Below, piece by piece: positions 51,023-59,671 of a stretch of DNA of 64,000 bases. The stretch lies in NCBI RefSeq assembly GCF_009832745.1, contig NZ_VRMJ01000028.1:62001-126000 (forward strand). Direction: 5' to 3'. The translations under genes and the position numbers were made by a program. Position 1 is the first letter of the stretch; the number at the start of each line of letters is the position of its first letter. The notes below the pieces were generated by a model. The model saw only the letters and a list, made by a program, of their open reading frames with translations. It was not told the DNA's origin and ran no database searches. Origin of the DNA: Polaribacter septentrionalilitoris. GTDB lineage: Bacteria > Bacteroidota > Bacteroidia > Flavobacteriales > Flavobacteriaceae.

Positions 51023-53893
51023 ATGAAAAAACTACTACTATTATTAATAACATTTGTTGCAGCTAATAGCTATGCACAAGCTACTTTAGTTTTAGATATT
51101 AATAAAGGAAATAATTCTAGTTCTCCAGGAGATAAAATTGTTTTTAACAATCAAGCTTACTTTCCTGCAAATGATGGTATTCATGGAACTGAATTATGGA
51201 AAACTGACGGAACTGAAGCTGGTACAATGCTATTCAAAGAATTTGTATCAGGAGATGAAAGCGGCATCCCTTTTAATTTTGAAGCTAAAATTGCTTTAAA
51301 CTCGTTGTTTTTCTTTACAAATGATGAATCAGCAAATTTTGCACTATGGAAAACTGATGGCACAGAAGCTGGTACAGAAAAAATAAAAACTTTTGCAGGA
51401 TCTCAACCTTATTTACATGATGAAATTTCTGGGGTTTTAATTTTTTCAGCAAATAATCAATTATGGAAAACAGATGGTACAGAAGCAGGTACTGTTAAAC
51501 TTGCCAATTATCCTGTTTTTGGAGGAACAAGGTTTATAAAATCTGGAAATGAGATTTATTTTTCTGGAGAGGCATCCTTTAGCATTGGCCAAGAATTATA
51601 TAAAACTGATGGAATGACAGTTTCATTAGTAAAAAACATTTACCCTAGCTCAAATAAAGATTCTTACCCAAATAATTTTGCCGCTTTAAATGGAACTGTA
51701 TACTTTTCTGCAACCAATGGTACAAATGGTTTTGAACTCTGGAAATCTGATGGTACAGAAACTGGCACAGAAATGGTTAAAGACATCAATCCTGGTTCTG
51801 GAAATTCTTTTTCTACAAACACCCCAATAAAAGTTTACAATAACGAATTATTTTTTACCAATGGTACAAAACTTTGGAAATCTGATGGAAACACAGCAGG
51901 AACTGTTGAACTGTTAGAGTTAGAAAGCAACCCAAAAGCTATAGTTATCTTCAACTCTAAAATTCATGTATTCACCTACAGTAATGTATTTTGGGTTTCT
52001 GATGGAACAGTTGACGGTTCTGAAAAAATTGAAACCACAACTTCTGAGTTTTTTCATAACAATGAATATGCTGTTGTTGGTAACCAATTATTTTTTCAGG
52101 CAAATAATGAGGCTGGTTATGAAATATGGAAAACAGATGGAACTGCTATTGGTTCTGGCTTAGTTAAAGACATACATCCAGAATTTGATGACAACAATAT
52201 AGAAGGCATCATCGATTTAAACGGAAAAGCACTTTTTACAGCATCTGATGGAAATTGGTTAGGTAAAGAATTGTATATTTCTGATGGAACTGAAGCTGGT
52301 ACTCAACTTTTAAAAGACATTAATACGCAAGGAAACAGATCTTCCAATCCTCAAAAACACTTTCAATTTGCAGATAAAATATTACTTTCTGCAGATAATG
52401 GTTTAAACGGTAGAGAACTTTGGATGATAGAATCTGGCAACATGACTTTATTAAAAGATATTAATCCAGGCCAATTGTATAGTAACCCTTCTAATTTTAC
52501 AATGTTAAATTCAGAAGTTTACTTTTTTGCAACATCTAAAGATAAAGGGAAAGAGTTATGGAAAACTGATGGCACAGAAGCTGGAACTACTATTGTAAAA
52601 GATATCAATCCTAATGCTAAAAATGGAATTAACACTATGGCTTTAATAGCATTTAATAATAAACTCTACTTTTTTGCTGATGATGGCATTAACGGAAACG
52701 AACTTTGGGAAAGCGATGGAACAGAAGCTGGCACCAAACTAGTAAAAGATATTAACGGATTACCTGAAAGTAGTGTTTTTAATGTAGAGTTAACTGCTGC
52801 TGACACTCATTTCTATTTTACTGCAAACGATGGAACTAGCGGATTGGAATTATGGAAATCAGATGGATCAGAAGCAGGAACTGAGATGGTTAAAGATATT
52901 AATCCTAATGGTGGTGCTAACATTCGGTATTTAACGTTTCATCCATACTTAAAAAAACTATATTTTTCTGCTTATGATGGTAGTGGTTCAAATTTATGGG
53001 AGTCAGATGGAACTACTGCAAGTACGTTTAAACAATCTGTAAAAAACCCATCAAACTTTACTTTGGGAGGCTCTAGAGATATTGGTGATAGAAGTGGACC
53101 TAACATTATCTACAATACAGAGTTGTATTTTTCTGGTGAATCCACCTCTAACTTTAACAAAAAAGGAACAGAACTTTGGGCTGTAACATATATTGGTACA
53201 ATTCAGCAAGTTTTTGATATTAACCCAGGAACAGCAAGCAGCTATCCTTCTTATTTTAAAGACCTTAAAGGTAAATTGTACTTTGCTGCTTACACTAGTG
53301 ATTCTGGATATGAACTCTGGAAAGCAAATGGTGTTATTGATACTGAAATAGTTAAAGATATACAATCTGGTTCTAGTAATGCAAATATAGCAGAAATAGG
53401 AAGTTTTGGTGATTTAGTAATCTTTGGTGCAGGAGATAATAGCCAAAATAGAGAGTTATGGAAATCTGATGGAACAGAAACAGGAACTGTTTTATTACAA
53501 GACATCAATCCATCTACAAATCAATATGGAAATGGTAGTAACCCAAGCAATTTTTTTACTAGTGAAAATGTACTCTATTTTACAGCAAATGATGGAACTA
53601 CAGGAAACGAACTATGGATATTAGAAGAAAGCGCTTTATCTCTTGAAGAAGAAACTTTAAATCAATTTGCTAAAGTTAGTGTCTATCCAAACCCAACATC
53701 AGATATATTAAACATTAAGGTTGATAATCAACAAATAAAATCGATTAAAATATTTAATGTACTAGGAAAACAAGTAATGTATTCCTCTATAAAAAATAAT
53801 ACAATTGGTACTTCTCATTTACCAAATGGCATCTACGTATTGCAAGTTAAAACTGATGTAAGCACATTTTCAAGAAAAATTATAAAACAATAA
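51023..53893 (+). CDS. Secreted hyalin-like repeat protein with T9SS sorting domain
   Basis: A 956-residue exported protein. The signal peptide ends near 19 (ANSYAQ). The body is about 17 copies of a repeat with the core ELWKTDGTEAGT ... KDINPG, probably a beta-propeller-like or solenoid surface structure. The last 70 residues are a type A type IX secretion sorting domain (VYPNPTSDILNIKV ... PNGIYVLQVKT). It should be exported through the type IX system and attached to the surface or released. Adhesion or nutrient capture is possible. The next gene, 10 bp downstream, is a lipoprotein with a broken lipobox. Confidence 0.93.
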   Translation: MKKLLLLLITFVAANSYAQATLVLDINKGNNSSSPGDKIVFNNQAYFPANDGIHGTELWKTDGTEAGTMLFKEFVSGDESGIPFNFEAKIALNSLFFFTNDESANFALWKTDGTEAGTEKIKTFAGSQPYLHDEISGVLIFSANNQLWKTDGTEAGTVKLANYPVFGGTRFIKSGNEIYFSGEASFSIGQELYKTDGMTVSLVKNIYPSSNKDSYPNNFAALNGTVYFSATNGTNGFELWKSDGTETGTEMVKDINPGSGNSFSTNTPIKVYNNELFFTNGTKLWKSDGNTAGTVELLELESNPKAIVIFNSKIHVFTYSNVFWVSDGTVDGSEKIETTTSEFFHNNEYAVVGNQLFFQANNEAGYEIWKTDGTAIGSGLVKDIHPEFDDNNIEGIIDLNGKALFTASDGNWLGKELYISDGTEAGTQLLKDINTQGNRSSNPQKHFQFADKILLSADNGLNGRELWMIESGNMTLLKDINPGQLYSNPSNFTMLNSEVYFFATSKDKGKELWKTDGTEAGTTIVKDINPNAKNGINTMALIAFNNKLYFFADDGINGNELWESDGTEAGTKLVKDINGLPESSVFNVELTAADTHFYFTANDGTSGLELWKSDGSEAGTEMVKDINPNGGANIRYLTFHPYLKKLYFSAYDGSGSNLWESDGTTASTFKQSVKNPSNFTLGGSRDIGDRSGPNIIYNTELYFSGESTSNFNKKGTELWAVTYIGTIQQVFDINPGTASSYPSYFKDLKGKLYFAAYTSDSGYELWKANGVIDTEIVKDIQSGSSNANIAEIGSFGDLVIFGAGDNSQNRELWKSDGTETGTVLLQDINPSTNQYGNGSNPSNFFTSENVLYFTANDGTTGNELWILEESALSLEEETLNQFAKVSVYPNPTSDILNIKVDNQQIKSIKIFNVLGKQVMYSSIKNNTIGTSHLPNGIYVLQVKTDVSTFSRKIIKQ

Positions 53894-53903
53894 AAAAACA
53901 AAT

Positions 53904-54461
53904 ATGAAAACTTTTTTAAAAACAATTACGGCAATAATCTGTATTTCAATTTTCTTCTCTTCTTGACAGAATACAGAAGAGACAATAGAAGATACATTAA
54001 AAATCCCGAATCAAGACCAATATTTAATTTGTAAAATTAACGGAGTAGATTTTTTATCTAAAGATGACCCTCTATTTTCTTATGTTAAAATTTTCTCGGT
54101 TGCAGGAAATACAACATACCAGTTTGTTGCTAAAAATGAAACTACAAATGGAATTGGTTTTTTATTTACTAATAAATTTAACGGTATTGGTACTTATGAT
54201 ATTAAAGACAACACCAATGGTTCTAATGTTTCTTTTGGCTATACTATAAATGCAGTAAAAAGTTACGGTACAGATGGTGGCAATTCTGCACCAGCAAACA
54301 CAACTCATGGAACCATAACAATTACTGCATCAAATGACACATATATTGAAGGAACTTTTACATTTAAAGCTGTTGCACCAGATTGGTCTGACACTTCAAA
54401 TCCAGATTTTTCTGACGTAGTGGATGTTACAGATGGTGAATTTAAATTGAAGATAAAATAA
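53904..54461 (+). pseudogene. DUF6252-like lipoprotein gene with TGA at the lipobox cysteine
   Basis: From ATG 53904 the frame reads a hydrophobic signal (KTITAIICISIFFSS) and meets TGA at codon 21 (53964-53966), exactly where lipoproteins of this type have Cys, then continues as QNTEETIEDTLKIP with no shift to a TAA at 54459. The whole would be 185 residues. The body (ICKINGVDFLSKDD; GIGTYDIKDNTNG; GTITITASNDTYIEGTFTFKA) fits the DUF6252 pattern of small calycin-like lipoproteins. TGA is one base from TGC or TGT. Either recent nonsense mutation, readthrough or sequencing error; selenocysteine is unlikely. Confidence 0.75.
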
Positions 54462-54490
54462 TCTACAATATTTAGATCAAAATAATTTAA

Positions 54491-54530
54491 AAAGCATTAA
54501 AAGCTAAAACAGCTTTTAATGCTTTTTTTT
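54491..54530 (+). terminator. Terminator of the hyalin-like operon
   Basis: AAAGCATTAAAAGC and GCTTTTAATGCTTT are perfect complements with a seven-base loop and an eight-T tail. Confidence 0.9.
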
Positions 54531-54539
54531 ATAAAATAA

Positions 54540-54583
54540 GGCAAATGCCGTATTTCTAGAAAATTATATCAGTGTTATTTTTG
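54540..54583 (+). promoter_or_regulatory. GGCAAATGCC operator and promoter of the 589-residue secreted protein
   Basis: GGCAAATGCC at 54540-54549 (inside AAGGCAAATGCCGTATT) is followed 36 bases after its first base by a perfect -7 element TATTTTTG (54576-54583), with TTTC at 54553-54556 as -33. The palindrome thus lies just upstream of the -33 element, the position for an activator such as the NarL-type regulator at 49561. Confidence 0.6.
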
Positions 54584-54616
54584 TAAAAGTAACATCAACC
54601 TAAAAAACAATTTTAC

Positions 54617-56386
54617 ATGAAAACAATTAAAAACAGGATTCTTTTAGCATTAATGCTATTTGGCTTCCTTTCAATAAACGGGCAATCTTTTTTAAAGAAA
54701 AAAGAGAAGAAAGCATATGAATGTGGTTATGTACATAAAGAGGGGTTTTTTAAAAAATTAAAACCGATGAAACTAATTTCTAAAGTAACTGGTGCCCTCA
54801 TAAAAGCTAAACCGAAATCAGATTTAAAAGATGTAGCCTTATCTATTGGTTATGCGCAAGGGTTAATCCCTAAAAGTCAAGTAGATTTTGCAACAAAGAC
54901 ACCAGGTTGGGAGACTTGTGGAGATGGAGTTTCTATTTTCTTTTTAAATTATAACGGTATTGGTTTTACAGATACAGATGGTGATGTAAAACTAAACGGA
55001 ACAAAACTCGAAAAAGCAGGAATGGGCACATATTTTAAAGGCTTTTCAGCCGATAAAAGAGGAACTCAACAAGTTGAAATAACAAGTTCTTCTGGAGATA
55101 AAATTAATATAGACATTGCTCCTGCTGCACCACTAGAAATTATTTCTGTAAATGGTGTTCCAAAAGGTGGAGATATTATCATAGATGGTACAAAAGATGT
55201 TGTTATAGAACTTAAAGGTGGCGATGCAGATCCTAATTCAGAGATTTTTATAGAGATGATTATAAACGCCATGAGCTTAAAAGTTCCAACACATTTATAT
55301 CCATCAAAAGCTAAAAACACAATTACAATACCTAAAGAATCTTTCAAAAATTTTGAAAATTCACCATTACCAATTGTAAAGAAAAATACATTATCAGTTA
55401 CTAGAGTAAAGTATGAAATGATTTATAACACAGCTGCTGGTGTTATTCAAAAAACATCAACTTTTTCAGACTTTACTCCTTTCTTAGCTAAAGGAGATAT
55501 TGCTGGAGGTAGTTTAATTGGTAATTCTTTTAGTAAAGATAAAAATACCAAAGCTTCAGGTAAATTTAAAACCGTAGAAGGTGAATATAATGTAAACATT
55601 ATAAAAGGAAACCCTTATACACATCCTCCTTTAGATAAAATGAAAAATATTGGTATTTCATCTTTTGTGGTTAGAGGTAATTTGCAAAAAGAAAAAACTA
55701 CCACATCAACTAAAACAGAATACAAATTAGACTATAAAGTAATTACCACCACTAAAACCACTATCAAAAAATGGTTCCCTAACTTAACAGATGAAACATG
55801 GCAAAAATTTGTTAATAATTTATATGATGAATTTACTGCTAGACTTCATAAAAAAGGGGTAAACGTAGTTCCTGTTCAAAATGTTTTAAACACAGGCGCA
55901 TACAAAGAAATGAAGCCCATTTTAGATACAGTTACAAAAACCTTTGTAGAAAAAGGAGCTTACGGTACAAAACGTTTCTTAAGAACTGGAGCTATGGATA
56001 TGCTAAAAGATATTAAAACAACCTTTGCCGGAGATTATATGAACGAAAGAATGATGAAAGAATTAAATCTAGATGGCCTAATAGCTGTTACAGTAGATTT
56101 AGATTTTGATTTAAAAAGCGAAGGTTTAAATCCTGTGGTAAAAATATCTGCATTTTCTAGAAACGTAACTTACAGAACTCAAGGAATGTTCTTTACAATG
56201 GATTTTTCTACAAATGCCAAATCTTTAAAACAAGCCGGAAAATACACTTTTGGTCCAGAAGAAGCAATTTTTAAAATTATTAAAGGTAATGAGTTGTTCA
56301 ATGCTTTTGATCTTGCTATAGAAGCATTAAAAAAAGGAGAAAAAGAAAATCCTGCATATCACAAAATATGGAAAGATAGAATGTAA
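54617..56386 (+). CDS. Large secreted hypothetical protein
   Basis: A 589-residue exported protein. A signal peptide ends near residue 23 (SINGQ). An N-terminal part with a CGYVHKEGFFKK segment and a single further Cys (GWETCGDG) near 97 might form a disulfide. A beta-sandwich-like region (about 165-220, PLEIISVNGVPKGGDIIIDGTKD) follows; the C-terminal half is mixed and includes LDGLIAVTVDLDFDLKSEG near 485. I do not recognise a family. There is no T9SS sorting domain. It is monocistronic behind a promoter with the palindrome shared with the hyalin-like gene. Confidence 0.75.
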   Translation: MKTIKNRILLALMLFGFLSINGQSFLKKKEKKAYECGYVHKEGFFKKLKPMKLISKVTGALIKAKPKSDLKDVALSIGYAQGLIPKSQVDFATKTPGWETCGDGVSIFFLNYNGIGFTDTDGDVKLNGTKLEKAGMGTYFKGFSADKRGTQQVEITSSSGDKINIDIAPAAPLEIISVNGVPKGGDIIIDGTKDVVIELKGGDADPNSEIFIEMIINAMSLKVPTHLYPSKAKNTITIPKESFKNFENSPLPIVKKNTLSVTRVKYEMIYNTAAGVIQKTSTFSDFTPFLAKGDIAGGSLIGNSFSKDKNTKASGKFKTVEGEYNVNIIKGNPYTHPPLDKMKNIGISSFVVRGNLQKEKTTTSTKTEYKLDYKVITTTKTTIKKWFPNLTDETWQKFVNNLYDEFTARLHKKGVNVVPVQNVLNTGAYKEMKPILDTVTKTFVEKGAYGTKRFLRTGAMDMLKDIKTTFAGDYMNERMMKELNLDGLIAVTVDLDFDLKSEGLNPVVKISAFSRNVTYRTQGMFFTMDFSTNAKSLKQAGKYTFGPEEAIFKIIKGNELFNAFDLAIEALKKGEKENPAYHKIWKDRM

Positions 56387-56420
56387 TAAGAGAAAAGAAA
56401 AAGTATTTCCCCAATTCATT

Positions 56421-56449
56421 AAAGCATCCTTTTTTGGGTGCTTTTTTTT
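56421..56449 (+). terminator. Terminator after the 589-residue protein gene
   Basis: AAAGCATCC and GGGTGCTTT pair (one G-T) around a T loop, followed by a T run. Confidence 0.85.
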
Positions 56450-56633
56450 GTGTACAAACTAACAAAAACCTTATCAAATTCTATTTATATCTTATCTATT
56501 GAAACTGAAAAGGGTAGGCTTTCTAAAAAGTTTTTTTAAATAAAAAAATATAAAAACAATCTCTTTAACATATCATTAAGACTTCTATTTTTTTAGTTTG
56601 CTTAATTTCGACCCTCAATTCAAATTAATTATC

Positions 56634-59129
56634 ATGATAAAAAAAATACTACCGCAACTGTTAGCAGTTGCTATGGTTTTTGCTTTTTCTTCAGAGTCAA
56701 ATGCGCAATTCTGGAAGAAAAAAAAGAAAGCACCAGCTAAAACCACACAAAAACCAAAACCTAGAGCCAAAAAAGGAGGTATTCAACCTTATAGTAAGGT
56801 GGTTACTAAAGACCATAAAACTGATGATGGCTTATTTAAAGTTCATAAAAAAGAAAACACTTACCTTTTTGAAATACCAGACTCTTTGTTAAAAAGAGAA
56901 ATGCTTATGGTAACAAGAATTGCTAAAACAGCAAGTGGTATTGGTTTTGGAGGTGGAAAAACAAACACTCAAGTTTTACGTTGGGAAAAGAAGAACAAAC
57001 AAATACTTTTAAGAGTTGTTTCTCATAATGTAGTTGCAGACACTATTTTACCTGTACATGAGGCTGTTGTTAATTCTAATCTAGAACCTATTTTATTTGC
57101 TTTTCCAATAAAAGCATTTAGTAAAGATTCTACTGCAACAGTTATAGATGCAACTTCATTATTTTCGACAGATGTTAAACCTTTAGGTTTTCCTAACTTC
57201 TACAGAAAACGTTACCAAGCCACTAGAATGGATAAATCTCGATCTTATATAGATAGAGTAACTAGTTACCCGAAAAACATTGAAATAAGACACGTAAAAA
57301 CGTATTTTGCTAATAGACCGCCATCTAACAGCAGTGTTGGATCTATAACTTTAGAAATGAGTAATTCTATGGTATTATTACCAAAAGTACCTATGAAACG
57401 TAGATATTTTGATGAGCGAGTTGGTTGGTTTGCAAGAGGACAAACAGATTATGGTTTAAAAGCTCAAAAAAGTAAAACAGTTACTTATTTAGACAGATAT
57501 CGTTTAGAAGTTAAAGATGAAGATATTGAAAAATTTAAAAGAGGAGAGCTTGTAGAACCTAAAAAACAAATTGTGTATTATGTAGATAGAGCAACACCAG
57601 AAGAGTGGGTTCCTTATATTATACAAGGTGTAAACGATTGGCAAGTGGCTTTTGAAGCTGCAGGTTTTAAAAATGCAATTGTTGGTAAAAGAGCGCCTAC
57701 TAAAGAAGAAGACCCAGAATATAGTCCAGAGGATGTACGTTATTCTGTAATTAGATATTTAGCTTCTCCAATACCAAATGCAAATGGACCTCACGTTAGT
57801 GATCCACGTTCTGGAGAAATCTTAGAATCTGATATTAACTGGTACCATAATGTAATGACATTGTTACACAATTGGTTCTTTATTCAAACTGCAGCTATTA
57901 ACCCAGATGCACGTGGAAACGAATTTAAAACAGAAGTAATGGGACGTTTAATACGTTTTGTATCTTCTCATGAATTAGGACACACTTTAGGATTGCCTCA
58001 TAATATGGGGAGCTCTGTTGCATATCCTGTAGATTCTTTACGTTCTGCAAGTTTCACAAAAAAATACGGAACTGCACCTTCTATTATGGATTATGCTCGT
58101 TTTAACTACGTTGCTCAACCAGAAGATAAGGGTGTTGCACTAATGCCAAACATTGGTGTGTATGACAAGTATGCAATTGCTTGGGGTTATAGACCTATTT
58201 TAGATAAAACTGCTAAAGAAGAAAAACCAATTTTAGACTCTTGGATTTTAAAACATGCTGGAGACCCAATGTACAGATTTGGGCACCAACAAGCTGGTGG
58301 TGTTGTAGACCCTAGTTCTCAAACAGAAGATTTAGGAGATGATGCTATGAAAGCTTCTATGTATGGTATTAAAAACTTAAAAAGAATTTTACCTAGATTA
58401 GAAGAATGGACTTCTGAAAAAGGACAAAATTATGACGAATTATCTACCATGTATGGCCAATTATTAAGTCAGTTTAATAGATATATGGGTCATGTTTCTG
58501 CAAACATTGGTGGTGTGTACGAATATTACAAAACATCTGACCAAGAAGGAGCTGTATATACACATGTAGATAAAGCAAAACAAAAAGAAGCATTACAATT
58601 TGTAATGGATGAATTGTTTAAAACTCCTAACTGGATGTTAGACGAAAATATTTTTAGCAAAACAGAATTTTCTGGCTCTGTAGAAAGAGTAAGAGGTTTA
58701 CAAGCAAGAACGCTAAACAATATTTTAGATGCTGGTAGAATGGCTAGAATGATTGAAAACGAAACTTTAAATGGTTCTTCTAAAGCTTACACATTAGTAA
58801 ACATGATGAGTGATTTACGTAAAGGTGTTTGGAGTGAAATTTACTCTGGACGTTCTATAGATACCTATAGAAGAAATTTACAAAGAGCTCATTTAGATAG
58901 ATTAGATTACTTACTAAATAAAGCTTCTGATCAAAGAGGTTTTAATCGTGGTTATTTAAAAAGAAGTGGAATTACAATCAACCAATCTGATGTTAAATCT
59001 GTGGTAAGAGGTGAATTAAAACGCTTGCAAAGAGATGCTAAAAGAGCTATGAATAGTGGTAATACTTTAAGAAGATACCACTTACAAGATGTAGTTGATA
59101 GAATTGATATGATTCTAGAACCTAAATAA
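56634..59129 (+). CDS. Secreted zinc metalloprotease (DUF5117/DUF4953 type)
   Basis: An 831-residue exported protein from ATG 56634 (MIKKILPQLL; an upstream TTG is less likely). The signal peptide ends near 26 (SNAQF), then a Lys/Pro-rich linker. A DUF5117 region covers about 65-300. The metzincin motif HELGHTLGLPHN starts at H446, with three histidines for zinc, and a Met-turn like SIMDYARFNYV near 484. The C-terminal DUF4953 region runs to the end. These large proteases are widespread in Bacteroidota; substrate unknown. The gene is monocistronic. Confidence 0.92.
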   Translation: MIKKILPQLLAVAMVFAFSSESNAQFWKKKKKAPAKTTQKPKPRAKKGGIQPYSKVVTKDHKTDDGLFKVHKKENTYLFEIPDSLLKREMLMVTRIAKTASGIGFGGGKTNTQVLRWEKKNKQILLRVVSHNVVADTILPVHEAVVNSNLEPILFAFPIKAFSKDSTATVIDATSLFSTDVKPLGFPNFYRKRYQATRMDKSRSYIDRVTSYPKNIEIRHVKTYFANRPPSNSSVGSITLEMSNSMVLLPKVPMKRRYFDERVGWFARGQTDYGLKAQKSKTVTYLDRYRLEVKDEDIEKFKRGELVEPKKQIVYYVDRATPEEWVPYIIQGVNDWQVAFEAAGFKNAIVGKRAPTKEEDPEYSPEDVRYSVIRYLASPIPNANGPHVSDPRSGEILESDINWYHNVMTLLHNWFFIQTAAINPDARGNEFKTEVMGRLIRFVSSHELGHTLGLPHNMGSSVAYPVDSLRSASFTKKYGTAPSIMDYARFNYVAQPEDKGVALMPNIGVYDKYAIAWGYRPILDKTAKEEKPILDSWILKHAGDPMYRFGHQQAGGVVDPSSQTEDLGDDAMKASMYGIKNLKRILPRLEEWTSEKGQNYDELSTMYGQLLSQFNRYMGHVSANIGGVYEYYKTSDQEGAVYTHVDKAKQKEALQFVMDELFKTPNWMLDENIFSKTEFSGSVERVRGLQARTLNNILDAGRMARMIENETLNGSSKAYTLVNMMSDLRKGVWSEIYSGRSIDTYRRNLQRAHLDRLDYLLNKASDQRGFNRGYLKRSGITINQSDVKSVVRGELKRLQRDAKRAMNSGNTLRRYHLQDVVDRIDMILEPK

Positions 59130-59151
59130 AAAACTCAATTTTTTATATACA

Positions 59152-59181
59152 AAACCTCATCAATTATGATGAGGTTTTTTT
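59152..59181 (+). terminator. Terminator of the metalloprotease gene
   Basis: AAACCTCATC and GATGAGGTTT are perfect complements around AATTAT, with a T tail. Confidence 0.9.
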
Positions 59182-59191
59182 ATCTTTAAGA

Positions 59192-59668
59192 ATGAATTAT
59201 TTGATATCAAAAAGAAATCTTAAGACTCCAGATTCTATCAATTGCAACTATTTTATGGTTGATAAAAATGAAAATAGAATTGATGTTTTAATTGTTTCTT
59301 TTTCTGGAAACTATCCTAATGGTTCTTTAGGTAAAAATCATGCAAAATTTATAACTACAAACACAATTACTGGACTTATTAATTTTGATCCTGATGCTGT
59401 AATATTAGATTTTAGAGAATTAGAATACAATTGGGGGAACAATATTTTAGATGTTTTTGAATCCATTTCATTTCTAAAAGATTCTGAAAACTCAGAAAAC
59501 GAACCAAACTTCCCTGTATTGTTGTTGGTTTCAAAAAAATCAAAAAACGGTATACTCTCTTTATTAAACTTAACAGATGCCAAAGAACTACCAAATTGGA
59601 TTTCTGAAGACCTTAATATCGCTATAGAAAATGCCATTAAAAAAGGAAAGTATTGGTTAGATTATTAA
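59192..59668 (+). CDS. Hypothetical cytoplasmic protein, alpha/beta
   Basis: A 158-residue protein without signal or membrane segment. Alternating strands and helices (DVLIVSFSGNYPNGSLGKNHAKFI, DPDAVILDFRELEYNWGNNILDVFESISFL, FPVLLLVSKKSKNGILSLLNL) resemble a STAS- or crotonase-like alpha/beta fold; no family is identified. It starts 10 bp after the preceding terminator, so it needs readthrough or its own promoter. Convergent with the MscS gene, 3 bp apart. Confidence 0.6.
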   Translation: MNYLISKRNLKTPDSINCNYFMVDKNENRIDVLIVSFSGNYPNGSLGKNHAKFITTNTITGLINFDPDAVILDFRELEYNWGNNILDVFESISFLKDSENSENEPNFPVLLLVSKKSKNGILSLLNLTDAKELPNWISEDLNIAIENAIKKGKYWLDY

Positions 59669-59671
59669 CCA

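Noticed and set aside
53964..53966. TGA as selenocysteine codon
   Set aside because: No SECIS-like hairpin is visible right after the TGA, and a lipobox residue must be Cys for lipid attachment; nonsense mutation is simpler.
59338..59637. Minus-strand ORFs antisense to the hypothetical gene at 59192-59668
   Set aside because: Two overlapping antisense frames have no start context, and the plus-strand frame has the better composition and position.
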